From contig NZ_NINW01000038.1 in NCBI RefSeq assembly GCF_002188465.1, forward strand, positions 167,100 to 231,099: a stretch of 64,000 nucleotides of DNA, written 5' to 3'. How positions within the stretch are numbered: position 1 is the first letter of the stretch; every line of letters starts with the position of its first letter. Below, piece by piece: positions 54,079-62,922 of this stretch. Position numbers and translations under genes: made by a program. The stretch is from Pigmentiphaga sp. NML080357. Its GTDB lineage: Bacteria; Pseudomonadota; Gammaproteobacteria; Burkholderiales; Burkholderiaceae_B. Below the pieces are notes generated by a model. That model made no database searches. It was not told where the DNA came from and saw only the letters and a program-made list of their open reading frames with translations.

Positions 54079-54097
54079 TAGTTAGTTGAACTAACTA
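54079..54097. promoter_or_regulatory. MarR operator palindrome
   Basis: TAGTTAGTTGAACTAACTA is a perfect palindrome with nine-base arms around a central G. It lies 49 bp upstream of the marR start and overlaps TATA-rich promoter-like sequence. The TTAG..CTAA form is common for MarR proteins. Confidence 0.8.
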
Positions 54098-54139
54098 TAT
54101 AGCCGCAGTCCGGAAATTGCAAGGACGCGGTTCGCCGGC

Positions 54140-54161
54140 AAGCCGCGCGGATGCGCGGCTT
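54140..54161. terminator. Stem-loop between the SDR gene and the marR promoter
   Basis: AAGCCGCGC-GGAT-GCGCGGCTT, nine pairs with a four-base loop, followed on the plus strand by TT only. It lies 11 bases after the minus-strand SDR stop and is probably its terminator. Confidence 0.6.
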
Positions 54162-54172
54162 TTGCCTCATTC

Positions 54173-54946
54173 CTACATCACCCCGGAGGCGCCGCCGTCC
54201 AGGTTGATGCTCGAACCGGTCACATAGCTCGCGGCCTTCGACGCCAGGAACACGATGACATTGGCCGCCTCCTCGGCCTCGCCTACCCTGCCGAGCGGGA
54301 TGTCGCGGGCGAACTCCCGGTACAGGTCATCCGGTTCCCGTCCCTTGGAGGCCGCCGCGCGCTCGTGCTGGCCTGCCTTGATCTTGCCGATGCAGACGGC
54401 GTTCACGAGGATGTTGTCGGCGGCGAACTCGCGGGACAGCGCCTTCGTCAGGGCCAGGCCCGCCGCGCGCGACACCGAGGTCGGCATGGAAGTCGCCGCC
54501 GGCTGCTTGCCCCCTATGGTGGAGATGTTAACGATGCGGCCGCCGCCTTGCCGCTTCATGTGTTCGACCGCGAGTCGCGAACAGCGGATGGCCCCGTACA
54601 GCTTGAGCTCCAGGTCGGCGTCCCAGTCGGCGTCCTTGACCTGCAGGAACGGGCCGCGCATGGAGGTGCCGGCATTGTTGACGAGGATATCGATGCGGCC
54701 GAAGTGGCCGGCCACGGTCGAGAAGAAACGCTCGACCTGTTCCGGCCTGGCGATGTCGGCCGGCACGCCCAGGACGTCGCCGCCCTTGCCGCGCAGGAGT
54801 TCCACCGTGGCCGCGAGCTTGTCGGCGTTGCGGGCGCAGATCGCCACCTTGGCCCCTTCCTCGACGAACTTCAACGCCGTCGCCAGCCCGATGCCCGCGG
54901 TCGCGCCCGTCACCACCGCCACTTTTCCTTCGAGTCCCAGATCCAC
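54173..54946 (-). CDS. SDR family protein lacking the usual catalytic Tyr/Lys
   Basis: A 257-residue SDR with an intact NAD(P) site (VVTGATAGIGLATAL, ILVNNAGTS) and Ser142 in NISTIGG. The expected Tyr-x-x-x-Lys reads T156-S-V-S-R160, so two of the key catalytic residues are replaced. The C-terminus SYVTGSSINLDGGASG is classical. It may catalyse a reaction with another base or have a binding role. It is a single gene, divergent from the DOPA-dioxygenase-like gene. Confidence 0.9.
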   Translation of the reverse strand: MDLGLEGKVAVVTGATAGIGLATALKFVEEGAKVAICARNADKLAATVELLRGKGGDVLGVPADIARPEQVERFFSTVAGHFGRIDILVNNAGTSMRGPFLQVKDADWDADLELKLYGAIRCSRLAVEHMKRQGGGRIVNISTIGGKQPAATSMPTSVSRAAGLALTKALSREFAADNILVNAVCIGKIKAGQHERAAASKGREPDDLYREFARDIPLGRVGEAEEAANVIVFLASKAASYVTGSSINLDGGASGVM

Positions 54947-55048
54947 TTATCGCTCCGTCATAGAATCAAATGTTCCCGCGGCGATCGCCGCGCCCTTCGA
55001 CTTGCGCGCCGCAGCCCTGCCGCGACCGCGTTTTCAGCGCCTACCGCC

Positions 55049-55414
55049 ATGCAAGCAGACCTTCACGACATCGGCATCATTCGCGTCTTCCATGCCCATG
55101 TCTACTACGATCCCGCGGCGACCCGCGACACCGCGGCCGCCGTGCGGGACGAAGTCACCGCGCGCTTTCCCGTGCGTGCCGGCCGCTGGCACGACGTGCC
55201 CGTCGGCCCGCATACACAGGCCATGTACCAACTGCTGTTCGCGCCCGACACCTTCGCCACCCTCGTTCCCTGGCTCATGCTGAACCGGCGCGGCCTGGAC
55301 GTGCTGGTGCACCCCGACACAGGTTTCCCCCGCCGCGATCATCTGGTTCACGGCTTCTGGCTGGGCCGCGCGCTGCCACTGAACGCCGACCGGCTTCCCG
55401 AACGGGACGACTGA
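55049..55414 (+). CDS. DOPA 4,5-dioxygenase family protein
   Basis: A 121-residue small protein of the DOPA-dioxygenase family. Its conserved pattern is present: FHAHVYYDP with two His near the start, VGPHTQAMYQLLF, and VLVHPDTGFPRRDHLVHGFWLG near the end. Fungal relatives open the ring of DOPA; bacterial members are mostly uncharacterised. The ATG at 55049 is chosen because the domain begins directly after it. Confidence 0.88.
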   Translation: MQADLHDIGIIRVFHAHVYYDPAATRDTAAAVRDEVTARFPVRAGRWHDVPVGPHTQAMYQLLFAPDTFATLVPWLMLNRRGLDVLVHPDTGFPRRDHLVHGFWLGRALPLNADRLPERDD

Positions 55415-55424
55415 GGCCGTCCCT

Positions 55425-56435
55425 TCACGCCGCGTTCTCGAGCCAGCCCAGTTGCGCGCCGGCGGCGGCGGTGATCTCGAACGAGCGCAGCCGCGCGGCA
55501 TGGTCGTAGATCTGCGCCGTTACCATCAGTTCGTCCGCCCCATGGCGCCGGGCGAATGCCGCCAGGCCCGCCTCGACGTCGGGCTGCGCGCCGACGATGG
55601 AACAGGACAGCGACCGCTCGACATGCGCGCGTTCGGCGCCGCTCCAGATATCGTCGATGTCATCGACCGGTTCGCTCAGCTTGCCAGGCGTGCCGCGAAT
55701 GAGACTGACGAACTGCAATTGCAGCGATGTGAACAGGCGCCGGGCCTCGTCCGCCGTGTCGGCCGCGAATACGTTGATGCCCAGCATGACGTACGGACGC
55801 TGCAAGGCCTCGGACGGCTGGAAGCGCGTCCGGTACAGGTCCAGCGCGGCCGTCAGGTAACCGGGCGCGAAATGCGACGCGAAGGCGAACGGCAATCCCA
55901 TCTGGGCTGCCAGTTGCGCGCTGAACAGGCTGGATCCCAGCAGCCACAACGGCACGTCGAGTCCTCCGCCCGGCACCGCCTGGACGGCCTGGCCCGGATG
56001 CGGCGGCCGGAAGTAGTTCTGCAGTTCGAGGACGTCCTGCGGAAACCGGTCGGCGGTATCGCCCTGGCTGCGGCGCAGGGCGCGCGCGGTGGCCTGGTCC
56101 GACCCGGGTGCGCGCCCCAGGCCGAGGTCGATGCGGCCCGGATACAGCGACGCCAGCGTGCCGAACTGTTCGGCGATGACGAGCGGCGAATGATTGGGCA
56201 GCATGATGCCGCCCGCGCCCACGCGTATGCGCCGGGTACCGGCGGCCACGTGGGAAATCACCAGCGAGGTGGCCGCGCTGGCGATGCCCGGCATGTTGTG
56301 ATGCTCGGCCAGCCAGTAGCGCCGATAGCCCCAGCGCTCGGCATGCTGGGCCAGGTCGCGGGTGTGGCGGAACGCCTCGGCGGCGTCGCCGCCCGCTCGG
56401 ATGGGGGAAAGATCCAGTACGGACAACGCGGTCAT
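55425..56435 (-). CDS. LLM-class flavin-dependent oxidoreductase
   Basis: A 336-residue luciferase-like TIM barrel: starts [19 protein letters not shown], then [58 protein letters not shown] and [14 protein letters not shown]. It belongs to the single-component YhbW-like branch; the substrate is unknown. ATG 56435 matches the family start; the longer frame to 56471 is not supported. Confidence 0.92.
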   Translation of the reverse strand: MTALSVLDLSPIRAGGDAAEAFRHTRDLAQHAERWGYRRYWLAEHHNMPGIASAATSLVISHVAAGTRRIRVGAGGIMLPNHSPLVIAEQFGTLASLYPGRIDLGLGRAPGSDQATARALRRSQGDTADRFPQDVLELQNYFRPPHPGQAVQAVPGGGLDVPLWLLGSSLFSAQLAAQMGLPFAFASHFAPGYLTAALDLYRTRFQPSEALQRPYVMLGINVFAADTADEARRLFTSLQLQFVSLIRGTPGKLSEPVDDIDDIWSGAERAHVERSLSCSIVGAQPDVEAGLAAFARRHGADELMVTAQIYDHAARLRSFEITAAAGAQLGWLENAA

Positions 56436-56590
56436 TGCGGCTCTCGAAGAAGGAAGCACCCACGCGGGCACGCGGCGGCGGATCGCCGCGCTGCGTTAAC
56501 TGCCGGTTGACGAGACTTGAAAAGACGTCGCTCGTCCAGCAAGGGCATGCTCAATACACTCATCGTACCCTTCACCCTGGACCACGCCCG

Positions 56591-57565
56591 ATGAAAACCT
56601 TACAAGCGATATGTCTATGGATAGCGCTCGCCGCCGTCGCCGCCCCCGCCCAAGCCCAGACCGGTGGCTACCCGGCGCGTCCCGTCAGGCTGGTGGTCGG
56701 ATGGTCGCCCGGGGGGGCAACCGACATCCTTGCGCGCATGGTTTCCGCCGAACTGGGCAACCAGCTCGGCCAGCAAGTCGTGGTGGACAACCGGCCCGGC
56801 GCCAATGGCACCATCGGCCATGCGCAGGTGGCCGCCGCGCCTGCCGACGGCTATACCCTCATCCTGGCCACCAACAGCACCTACGCGATCGCCGAGCACT
56901 TGTACAAATCATTGCCCTACAGGCACGAGCGCGACTTGGCGCCGATCTCGCTGCTTGCCTCCAGCCCCCTCATCCTGGCGGTACGGCCCACGCTGGAGGC
57001 GCGCAGCGCGAATGACCTCGTCGACCTCGCACGCAAGCAACCCGGGCGCCTGAACATCGCATCCGGCGGGAACGGCTCCACCAGCCACCTGGCCGCCGAA
57101 CTGTTCATGAGCCTCACCGGCACCGCCATGACGCATGTCCCCTACAAGGGAGGCGGACCGGCCAACAACGCCGTGGCTGCGGGCGAAGTGGACGCGGCCT
57201 TCCTGGACCTCGGCGTGGCGGCCCCGTTCGCGGCCGCCGGTCGGCTGAAAGCCATCGCGGTAACCGGCGCGGCGCGCTCGCCTCTGCTGCCCGACGTGCC
57301 CACGGTGGGCGCATCCGGCGTGCCCAGTTTCGAATCGACCACCACCTTTGCGCTGTTCGCGCCGGCCGGCACGCCGCGCCCCATCGTCGACCGGCTGCAC
57401 GAGGCCGTGCTCGCCGCGCTGTCCGGCGGCGGCATGCGGGAGAAACTGCGCAAGCAAGGCGTCGAGATCGTAGGCAGCACGCCTGATGAACTGCGCCGGG
57501 CGGCAGCGGCGGAAAGCGCGAAATGGGCCCGCATCATCCGCGAACGCCGTATCGCCCTGGATTGA
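56591..57565 (+). CDS. Bug/TctC-family periplasmic solute receptor
   Basis: A 324-residue exported receptor: signal peptide ending near AQAQT (about residue 24), then YPARPVRLVVGWSPGGATDILARM, VVVDNRPGANGTIGHAQVA, HVPYKGGGPANNAVAAG and LFAPAGTPRPIVDRLHEAV. Its C-terminal region is the most like the partial receptor at the left edge of the window. It precedes the octopine-dehydrogenase-like gene with a one-base gap, so transport and oxidation of one substrate are probably linked. Confidence 0.93.
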   Translation: MKTLQAICLWIALAAVAAPAQAQTGGYPARPVRLVVGWSPGGATDILARMVSAELGNQLGQQVVVDNRPGANGTIGHAQVAAAPADGYTLILATNSTYAIAEHLYKSLPYRHERDLAPISLLASSPLILAVRPTLEARSANDLVDLARKQPGRLNIASGGNGSTSHLAAELFMSLTGTAMTHVPYKGGGPANNAVAAGEVDAAFLDLGVAAPFAAAGRLKAIAVTGAARSPLLPDVPTVGASGVPSFESTTTFALFAPAGTPRPIVDRLHEAVLAALSGGGMREKLRKQGVEIVGSTPDELRRAAAAESAKWARIIRERRIALD

Positions 57566-57566
57566 C

Positions 57567-58682
57567 ATGCCTGCTTCCGGAATTTCCATGGGCGCGGCCA
57601 TGAACGTCGCCGTCGTCGGCGCCGGCCCGATCGGCTGCGCGACAGCGGCCTACCTGCTCAAGCAAGGTCATCGCCCCGCCCTCTGGTCGCCCACCGCGGC
57701 CCGGCTGCGGCGGCACGGCGCCGCGGTCCGCTATGCCTGCACGGGGTCGCTGGACGGCTGGATCGAGCTGGAGTGGCTCGGCGCGCCCGGCGAGCTGGCC
57801 CGCTTCGACGTCGTCATCGTATGCCTCCCCGGCAATGCCTACGCCAGCGTACTGAAACCGCTCTCGGCGGTCTGGCGCAACGGCCAGACCATGGTCGTCA
57901 GCGGCGCGCTCAGCCTGTGCCCCCTGTGGCTGCGCGACAGCGCCGCGCGGCGTGGCCGGGAGGTGCACGCCGTGGGCTGGGCCACCACCCCGACCACCGC
58001 CCACTTCCTGGCGGACGGGAGGCTGCATGCGAATCCGCTGCGCGATCGCATCGACATGGCCGGCACCGAGCGCGGCGCAGGGGCCTTGGCACTATGCGCC
58101 GCGCTGCTCGGCCCGCGCTTCGTCGATGCCGGCGACCTGCTCGCGCCCACGCTTGCCAACATCAATCCCATCGCCCATGCCGCCGAAGTGATTCCCAACC
58201 TGACGCGCATGGACAAGGGCGAAGACTGGCCGCTCTTCGGTTGCTTCACGCCGGTCGTCGCGCGCCTGGCGGCAGAGCTGGACAGGGAACGGCTCGCCCT
58301 TGCCGCCGCGCTGGGTTTTGCCCTACCCACGCTGGCCGAGCATTACAGCCGTTCCTACCATATCCGGCAGGGACCGCTGCATGACATGGCGGCGGAAATC
58401 CAGGCCCGCGGCATGGGGCCTGCCGGCCCGGCAAGCCTTGCCCACCGCTACGTCCTTGAAGACGCGCCCTTCGGGCTGGTGTTCCAGGAAGCGCTGGCGC
58501 GTGCCGCGGACGTCCCGTCCCCGCTCCTGTCCGCCTGCATCGATCTCTTGCAGGCGGCCTACGGGCGGGATTTCCGCACCGAGAATTTCCTGGTGGACGA
58601 GCTTGGCCTGGCCACGGGCGGCATCGCCGCGCTCCGCAACCGCTGCGCGGCCTCGCACAACGCCGACACGCTGCCTCGATGA
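57567..58682 (+). CDS. NAD/NADP octopine/nopaline dehydrogenase family protein
   Basis: A protein of up to 371 residues with an N-terminal Rossmann domain (MNVAVVGAGPIGCATAAYLLKQG) and the octopine-dehydrogenase C-terminal domain, including NINPIAHAAEVIPNLTRMDKGEDW with the catalytic His. Such enzymes oxidise opine-like N-carboxyalkyl amino acids. ATGs at 57567, 57588 and 57600 are all in frame; 57600 would place the Rossmann strand at the N-terminus. The last 124 bases overlap the convergent LysR gene, and the C-terminal tail (RCAASHNADTLPR) looks like read-through. Confidence 0.85.
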   Translation: MPASGISMGAAMNVAVVGAGPIGCATAAYLLKQGHRPALWSPTAARLRRHGAAVRYACTGSLDGWIELEWLGAPGELARFDVVIVCLPGNAYASVLKPLSAVWRNGQTMVVSGALSLCPLWLRDSAARRGREVHAVGWATTPTTAHFLADGRLHANPLRDRIDMAGTERGAGALALCAALLGPRFVDAGDLLAPTLANINPIAHAAEVIPNLTRMDKGEDWPLFGCFTPVVARLAAELDRERLALAAALGFALPTLAEHYSRSYHIRQGPLHDMAAEIQARGMGPAGPASLAHRYVLEDAPFGLVFQEALARAADVPSPLLSACIDLLQAAYGRDFRTENFLVDELGLATGGIAALRNRCAASHNADTLPR

Positions 58683-59572
58683 GCACGGCTGAACCGGTAC
58701 ACCATGGCGATCGGCACCGGCGGAGGCAGATCCTCCACGGCGATCTGCACCAGCGTGCCTCGCTCGAGCCGGTCTTCGATCACGCAGCGCGCCGCCAGCG
58801 TCAGGCCCAGCGATTGCTCCGCCAGCTGGAGGTTGGTAATGGCGTTGGTAGACTCGATCTGCGGCACGATGGGCGCCAGGCCATGCTGCAGCAGCACCTG
58901 TTCCACCATCATCCGCGCGTTGGTCGGCCGAGGCGGCAGTATCCATGCCTCGTCGCGCAGCGTCCGCCAGTCTTGCGGGATAGCGCGGGACGCGGCCAGG
59001 CGGTGCGTGGGCGCGCAGACCACGGACCACTGCTCGGCGCCTATCTGGTCGATCACGAAGCCATCGGGCCTGAGCCCGCCGAGCTCGGACGGCGTGTTCA
59101 TCGTCACCAGCACGTCGATGTCGCCGGCCTCGAGCTTCTGGCACATGTCGGCCAGCCGGCCCTCCACGAGCCGCACGGGCGGCAGTCCACCATGGGTGGC
59201 CATATCGCGCAGCAGGCGCGGCACCAACGTCCAGGCAATGAAAGGCGGCGCCCCGATGCGGATGGCATCGTCGGCCGGCACGCCCCGCGCCGCCAGCTCG
59301 TCGGCAAGCTGGGCCACTTCCGCCAGCAGGACGCGCGCACGCTGAACGATGAGATCGCCGGCAGCGGTCGTGACCACACCGCGCGGCAGGCGGTGGAACA
59401 CGGGCATGCCGAACAGGGCCTCGACCTCCCGCAGCCCCTTGCTGACCGCCGCCGTGCTCATGTGCAGCCGCTCGCCCGCGGCTCGCATGTTGCCGGCATC
59501 GGCCAGCGTACTGATCAGTTCCAGCTGGCGCATCCTGAGCGCGGCCAGCAGCCGGTGTGTCGCGTCGTGCAT
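58559..59572 (-). CDS. LysR family regulator
   Basis: A 337-residue LysR regulator: helix-turn-helix RQLELISTLADAGNMRAAGERLHMSTAAVSKGLREVEAL (about 15-53), effector domain to about 300. The C-terminal residues beyond about LRSAAMPP are low-complexity and read on the antisense of the octopine-dehydrogenase-like gene. It diverges from L-asparaginase by 95 bp and converges with the Bug/dehydrogenase pair, so either could be its target. Confidence 0.9.
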   Translation of the reverse strand: MHDATHRLLAALRMRQLELISTLADAGNMRAAGERLHMSTAAVSKGLREVEALFGMPVFHRLPRGVVTTAAGDLIVQRARVLLAEVAQLADELAARGVPADDAIRIGAPPFIAWTLVPRLLRDMATHGGLPPVRLVEGRLADMCQKLEAGDIDVLVTMNTPSELGGLRPDGFVIDQIGAEQWSVVCAPTHRLAASRAIPQDWRTLRDEAWILPPRPTNARMMVEQVLLQHGLAPIVPQIESTNAITNLQLAEQSLGLTLAARCVIEDRLERGTLVQIAVEDLPPPVPIAMVYRFSRAHRGSVSALCEAAQRLRSAAMPPVARPSSSTRKFSVRKSRP

Positions 59573-59667
59573 TCGGGTCGTCCTGACTGCGGCGCGCGAT
59601 CGCGCGCCCAACGGGGAGCATACCTCGCAGCCGGCCGCGGAATCGGCCTGACCTCGCCGGGGGCGCC

Positions 59668-60639
59668 ATGAAGCGGCGGCGGATCCTCGTCCTTGCAACG
59701 GGCGGCACCATCGCCGGCGCCGCATCCTCGCCGCACGACACCAGCGGCTATCGCGCCGGCGCCTTGCCGGTCGAAGCGCTGATGGCGGCGCTGCCGGAGC
59801 AGGAGGACATCCGGATCGATGCGCGTCAGGCTTTTTCCCTGGACAGCAAGGACGCGCTGCCGGAGTTCTGGCAGGCGCTGGCGCGGGAGATCGCCCGCGT
59901 CCAGGCCGATCCCGGCATAGACGGCGTGGTGGTCACGCACGGCACGGACACGCTGGAAGAGACCGCGTGGTTCCTGCACCTGACGCTGCCGCTCGCCAAG
60001 CCCGTGATATTGACGGGAGCGATGCGCCCGGCCACGGCGGCGTCGGCCGACGGCCCCATGAACCTGCTGCAGGCCCTGCGCGTGGCCGCGCAACCCCGGG
60101 CCGCCCGGCACGGCATCCTGGTGGTGATGAACAGCCGCATCCACCACGCGCGGCACCTGCGCAAGGCGCATTCCTACCACGTGGATGCGTTCGACAGCGC
60201 GGACGCCGGGCCTGCCGGCGTGGTGCAGGACGGCTTCGTGGGCTGGCTCTCGACGCCTTGCGCGTCGGCGCCGCGCTTCGCGCCGGACACGCCGTTGGGG
60301 CAGGTCGAGATCCTGGCCGACTACCCCGGCGTCTCGCCCGCGCTGGTGGCCGCCGTGATTCATGGCGGCGCGCAAGGGCTCGTGTGGGCTGGCTACGGCA
60401 ACGGCTCGATCAGCTCGGCCGTCCAGCCCATGCTGGACGAAGCGCGGCGGCGGGGCCTGGCGATCGTACGCGCCAGTCGCGTCGGCGCCGGCCGGGTCTG
60501 GCGCGATGAAACCGCAGGATTCGTCAACGCGTCCGGCCTCGATCCCTACAAGGCGCGCATCGCGCTGATGCTGGCGCTCGGCGCCGGCATGCCCCGCGGC
60601 CGGCTGCAGCCGCTGTTCGACGACCTCTCCTACTCCTGA
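59668..60639 (+). CDS. L-asparaginase (type II fold)
   Basis: A 323-residue asparaginase: nucleophile region LVLATGGTIAGAASS with the first catalytic Thr, VVVTHGTDTLEETAWFL with the second, and KPVILTGAMRPATAASADGPMNL carrying the Lys. No signal peptide is evident, so it is probably cytoplasmic. It hydrolyses asparagine (perhaps also glutamine) to the acid plus ammonia. It diverges from the LysR gene. Confidence 0.93.
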   Translation: MKRRRILVLATGGTIAGAASSPHDTSGYRAGALPVEALMAALPEQEDIRIDARQAFSLDSKDALPEFWQALAREIARVQADPGIDGVVVTHGTDTLEETAWFLHLTLPLAKPVILTGAMRPATAASADGPMNLLQALRVAAQPRAARHGILVVMNSRIHHARHLRKAHSYHVDAFDSADAGPAGVVQDGFVGWLSTPCASAPRFAPDTPLGQVEILADYPGVSPALVAAVIHGGAQGLVWAGYGNGSISSAVQPMLDEARRRGLAIVRASRVGAGRVWRDETAGFVNASGLDPYKARIALMLALGAGMPRGRLQPLFDDLSYS

Positions 60640-60648
60640 TCGCGGAGC

Positions 60649-60680
60649 CCGCCGCCGGAAAGCGGCGGAGCCCGGGTTTT
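60649..60680 (+). terminator. Probable terminator of the asparaginase gene
   Basis: CCGCCGC-CGGAAA-GCGGCGG forms a seven-pair stem; AGCCCGGG and TTTT follow. It starts ten bases after the stop. The T-run is displaced, so confidence is moderate. Confidence 0.5.
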
Positions 60681-60700
60681 CCCCAGACCCGCGCCCATGT

Positions 60701-60763
60701 AGTTGAAAATGGCAACTTGTTACTGTATCGTTGATAAAATCCATAGTTGATAAAAGCAACGAT
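60701..60763. promoter_or_regulatory. AT-rich promoter/operator region with GTTG repeats upstream of a Bug gene
   Basis: The region contains AGTTG-N7-CAACT (60701-60717), two direct GTTGATAAAA copies (60730-60739 and 60746-60755, 16-base period) and ATCGTTG/CAACGAT arms (60727-60733, 60757-60763). It is the most AT-rich patch around and lies 60-125 bp before the Bug start. It is a likely regulator-binding and promoter region. Confidence 0.55.
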
Positions 60764-60824
60764 CTAAGGCGTCCTGATCATGCGGTGATCCGACGCCGCG
60801 ACAGGACCTTTACGAGGAGACCCC

Positions 60825-61808
60825 ATGAGCATCCGTTTCGCCCTCAAGCTGGGCGCGGCCGCCGCGGCCGTGACATTCGCACTGCCGGCCGCCGCGCAAG
60901 GCGAATCCGCCGCCGATTATCCGTCTCGGCCGATACGCATCATCGTTCCCTACACGCCCGGCGCCATCAACGACGTGCTGGCGCGCCGCATCGCCCAGCG
61001 GCTCTCCGAATCGCTCAAGCAGAGCGTGGTAGTCGAGAACAAGCCCGGCGGCGGCACCGTGATCGGCACCGAGTACGTCGCGCGCGCCGATCCCGACGGC
61101 TATACGCTGCTGCAAACCGCCGCCGCTCACTCGATCAACCCCAACCTGATGTCCAAGCTGCCTTACGACACGATCAAGAGCTTCAGCTTCATCACGCTGG
61201 TGGGCACCTCGCCCTATGTCATGATCGCCACCCCGAACCTGCCGGCCAACACGGTGCCCGAACTGGTCGCTCTGGCCAAGGCCAAGCCGGGCCAGCTCTC
61301 CTATGCGTCCACCGGCAACGGCGGCAGCGCCCACCTGATGGGTGAGCTGCTGAAGGACATGGCCAAGGTCGACATCATGCACGTGCCCTACAAGGGGTTG
61401 GCCCAGGGCCTGAACGACCTGGCCAGCGGCCAGGTGCACCTGTCGTTCAGCACCTACACCGGGGCCATGTCCTATCTCAAGCCCGGACGCGTGAAGGCGC
61501 TGGCGGTCACGGGCAAGCAGCGCATGTCGGTGCTGCCCGACGTGCCGGCCATCGCCGAGACCTACCCGGGCTACGACGCCTCCGGCTGGTGGGGCTACGT
61601 CGCGCCGGCCGGAACGCCGCAGCCCATCGTCGACAAGCTGAACCGCGAACTGAACAAGATCGTGCAGGCGCCGGACTTCAAGGAGATGTTCAAGTCCGAA
61701 GGGGTCGAGATGCTCGGTACGACGCCGGCGGAATTCAAGGCGCACGTCGAGCGCGAGATGGTGACCTGGGGCAAGCTCGTCAAGAAAGCCAGCATCCGGA
61801 TGGATTGA
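60825..61808 (+). CDS. Bug/TctC-family periplasmic solute receptor
   Basis: A 327-residue exported receptor: signal peptide to about PAAAQG, then YPSRPIRIIVPYTPGAINDVLARR, VVVENKPGGGTVIGTEYVA, HVPYKGLAQGLNDLASG and YVAPAGTPQPIVDKL. TTTACGAGGAG precedes the ATG. The stop is 10 bp before the second enolase-superfamily gene, repeating the Bug/enolase arrangement seen at 31633-33719. Confidence 0.93.
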   Translation: MSIRFALKLGAAAAAVTFALPAAAQGESAADYPSRPIRIIVPYTPGAINDVLARRIAQRLSESLKQSVVVENKPGGGTVIGTEYVARADPDGYTLLQTAAAHSINPNLMSKLPYDTIKSFSFITLVGTSPYVMIATPNLPANTVPELVALAKAKPGQLSYASTGNGGSAHLMGELLKDMAKVDIMHVPYKGLAQGLNDLASGQVHLSFSTYTGAMSYLKPGRVKALAVTGKQRMSVLPDVPAIAETYPGYDASGWWGYVAPAGTPQPIVDKLNRELNKIVQAPDFKEMFKSEGVEMLGTTPAEFKAHVEREMVTWGKLVKKASIRMD

Positions 61809-61818
61809 GCGCCCGGCC

Positions 61819-62922
61819 ATGAAGATCGCTCGCTGGTCGCTGGACTTCTACCGCCTGGCCTATCGCCGCCAGGTGGTCTGGGCCAACGCCATCGAAGACG
61901 CGGGCGTCTACGCCCTGCTGCGCATCGAATCGGAAGACGGCCTGGCAGGCCTGGCCGAAGGCACGGTCAAGGCGACATGGTCCGGCGTCTCGCCGGCGTC
62001 GCTGGCGGCCGCCTTCAAGGATCTGGTGATGCCAGCGGTGGCGGGGATGGACGTCTCCGATCCGCAAGCCCTTCGCCAGGCGCTGGCGCCGCTGCCCGAA
62101 AACCGCCTGGCCAAGGGCATGCTGGAAAGCGCGGCCTGGATGCTTCGAGCCGCGCATGCCGGACAACCCTTGTGGCAGCTCTGGGGCGGGCGACAGGACG
62201 TGGAAGTGGCCTGGACCGTCACCCGGCAGCCTCCCGAGGCCATGGCGCGGGATGCGGCGCAAGCCGCCGAACGCCATGGCATACGCGCATTCAAGATCAA
62301 GGGCGGGCAAGGCATGGACACCGACCGGCAGGCGCTGCGCGCCATACGCCGCGCGGTGGGCGACGGCGCGATCTTCAACGTCGATGCCAACTCGGCCTAC
62401 GATCGCGGCACGGCCGCGGCCTACCTGCGCCTGCTCGAAGACGAAGGCGTGCAGGCGGCGGAAGATCCGTGCGCGCTGCGTCCGGACGCGCACTTCGAGG
62501 CCTTGCAGCATGGCACGCGCCTACCCATTATCGTGGACAGCGCCTGCACCACGGCGGCCGACGCCGCCCTGTTCCTCGAACGCGGCGCGCGGGCACTCAG
62601 CGCCAAGCCGGGACGCATAGGTATGGCGGAAACGCTGGCCATCGGCGAGCTCGCCGCCCGGCACGGCGCCGGTGTCGCAACCGGCATCTATGCCGAGAGC
62701 GCCTTGGGCACGCTGGTCAATTTGCAACAAGCGGCGGCGGTTTCGCCCCAGGCCTGCGCCTTTCCGGCGGAGCAGACGTTCTTCCTGACCTTGTCCGAGC
62801 AGATCGTGGCCCGGACGCCGCTCATTCGGCAGGGCTGCGTCGCGCTGCCCGCCGCGCCGGACCCGGACGGCTGGATAGACCGCGGCCTGCTGGACCGCTA
62901 CCGCCTGCCGATCGCCGCCTGA
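61819..62922 (+). CDS. Enolase-superfamily enzyme (mandelate racemase/muconate lactonizing-like) II
   Basis: A 367-residue paralogue of the protein at 31633-32745. Catalytic patterns are FKIKGGQGMD, NVDANSAYD, AAEDPCAL, IIVDSACT and LSAKPGRIG. The two proteins share long segments such as PLWxLWGGR, VTRQ.P.AMAR and LFLERGAR.LSAKPGR. The product could be a lactone, dehydration product or epimer. The last 101 bases overlap the convergent LysR gene. Confidence 0.9.
   Translation: MKIARWSLDFYRLAYRRQVVWANAIEDAGVYALLRIESEDGLAGLAEGTVKATWSGVSPASLAAAFKDLVMPAVAGMDVSDPQALRQALAPLPENRLAKGMLESAAWMLRAAHAGQPLWQLWGGRQDVEVAWTVTRQPPEAMARDAAQAAERHGIRAFKIKGGQGMDTDRQALRAIRRAVGDGAIFNVDANSAYDRGTAAAYLRLLEDEGVQAAEDPCALRPDAHFEALQHGTRLPIIVDSACTTAADAALFLERGARALSAKPGRIGMAETLAIGELAARHGAGVATGIYAESALGTLVNLQQAAAVSPQACAFPAEQTFFLTLSEQIVARTPLIRQGCVALPAAPDPDGWIDRGLLDRYRLPIAA

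Noticed and set aside
58323..59741. Long open frame overlapping the LysR gene in another minus-strand frame
   Set aside because: Its translation has no family pattern, whereas the LysR frame shows a complete helix-turn-helix and effector domain.
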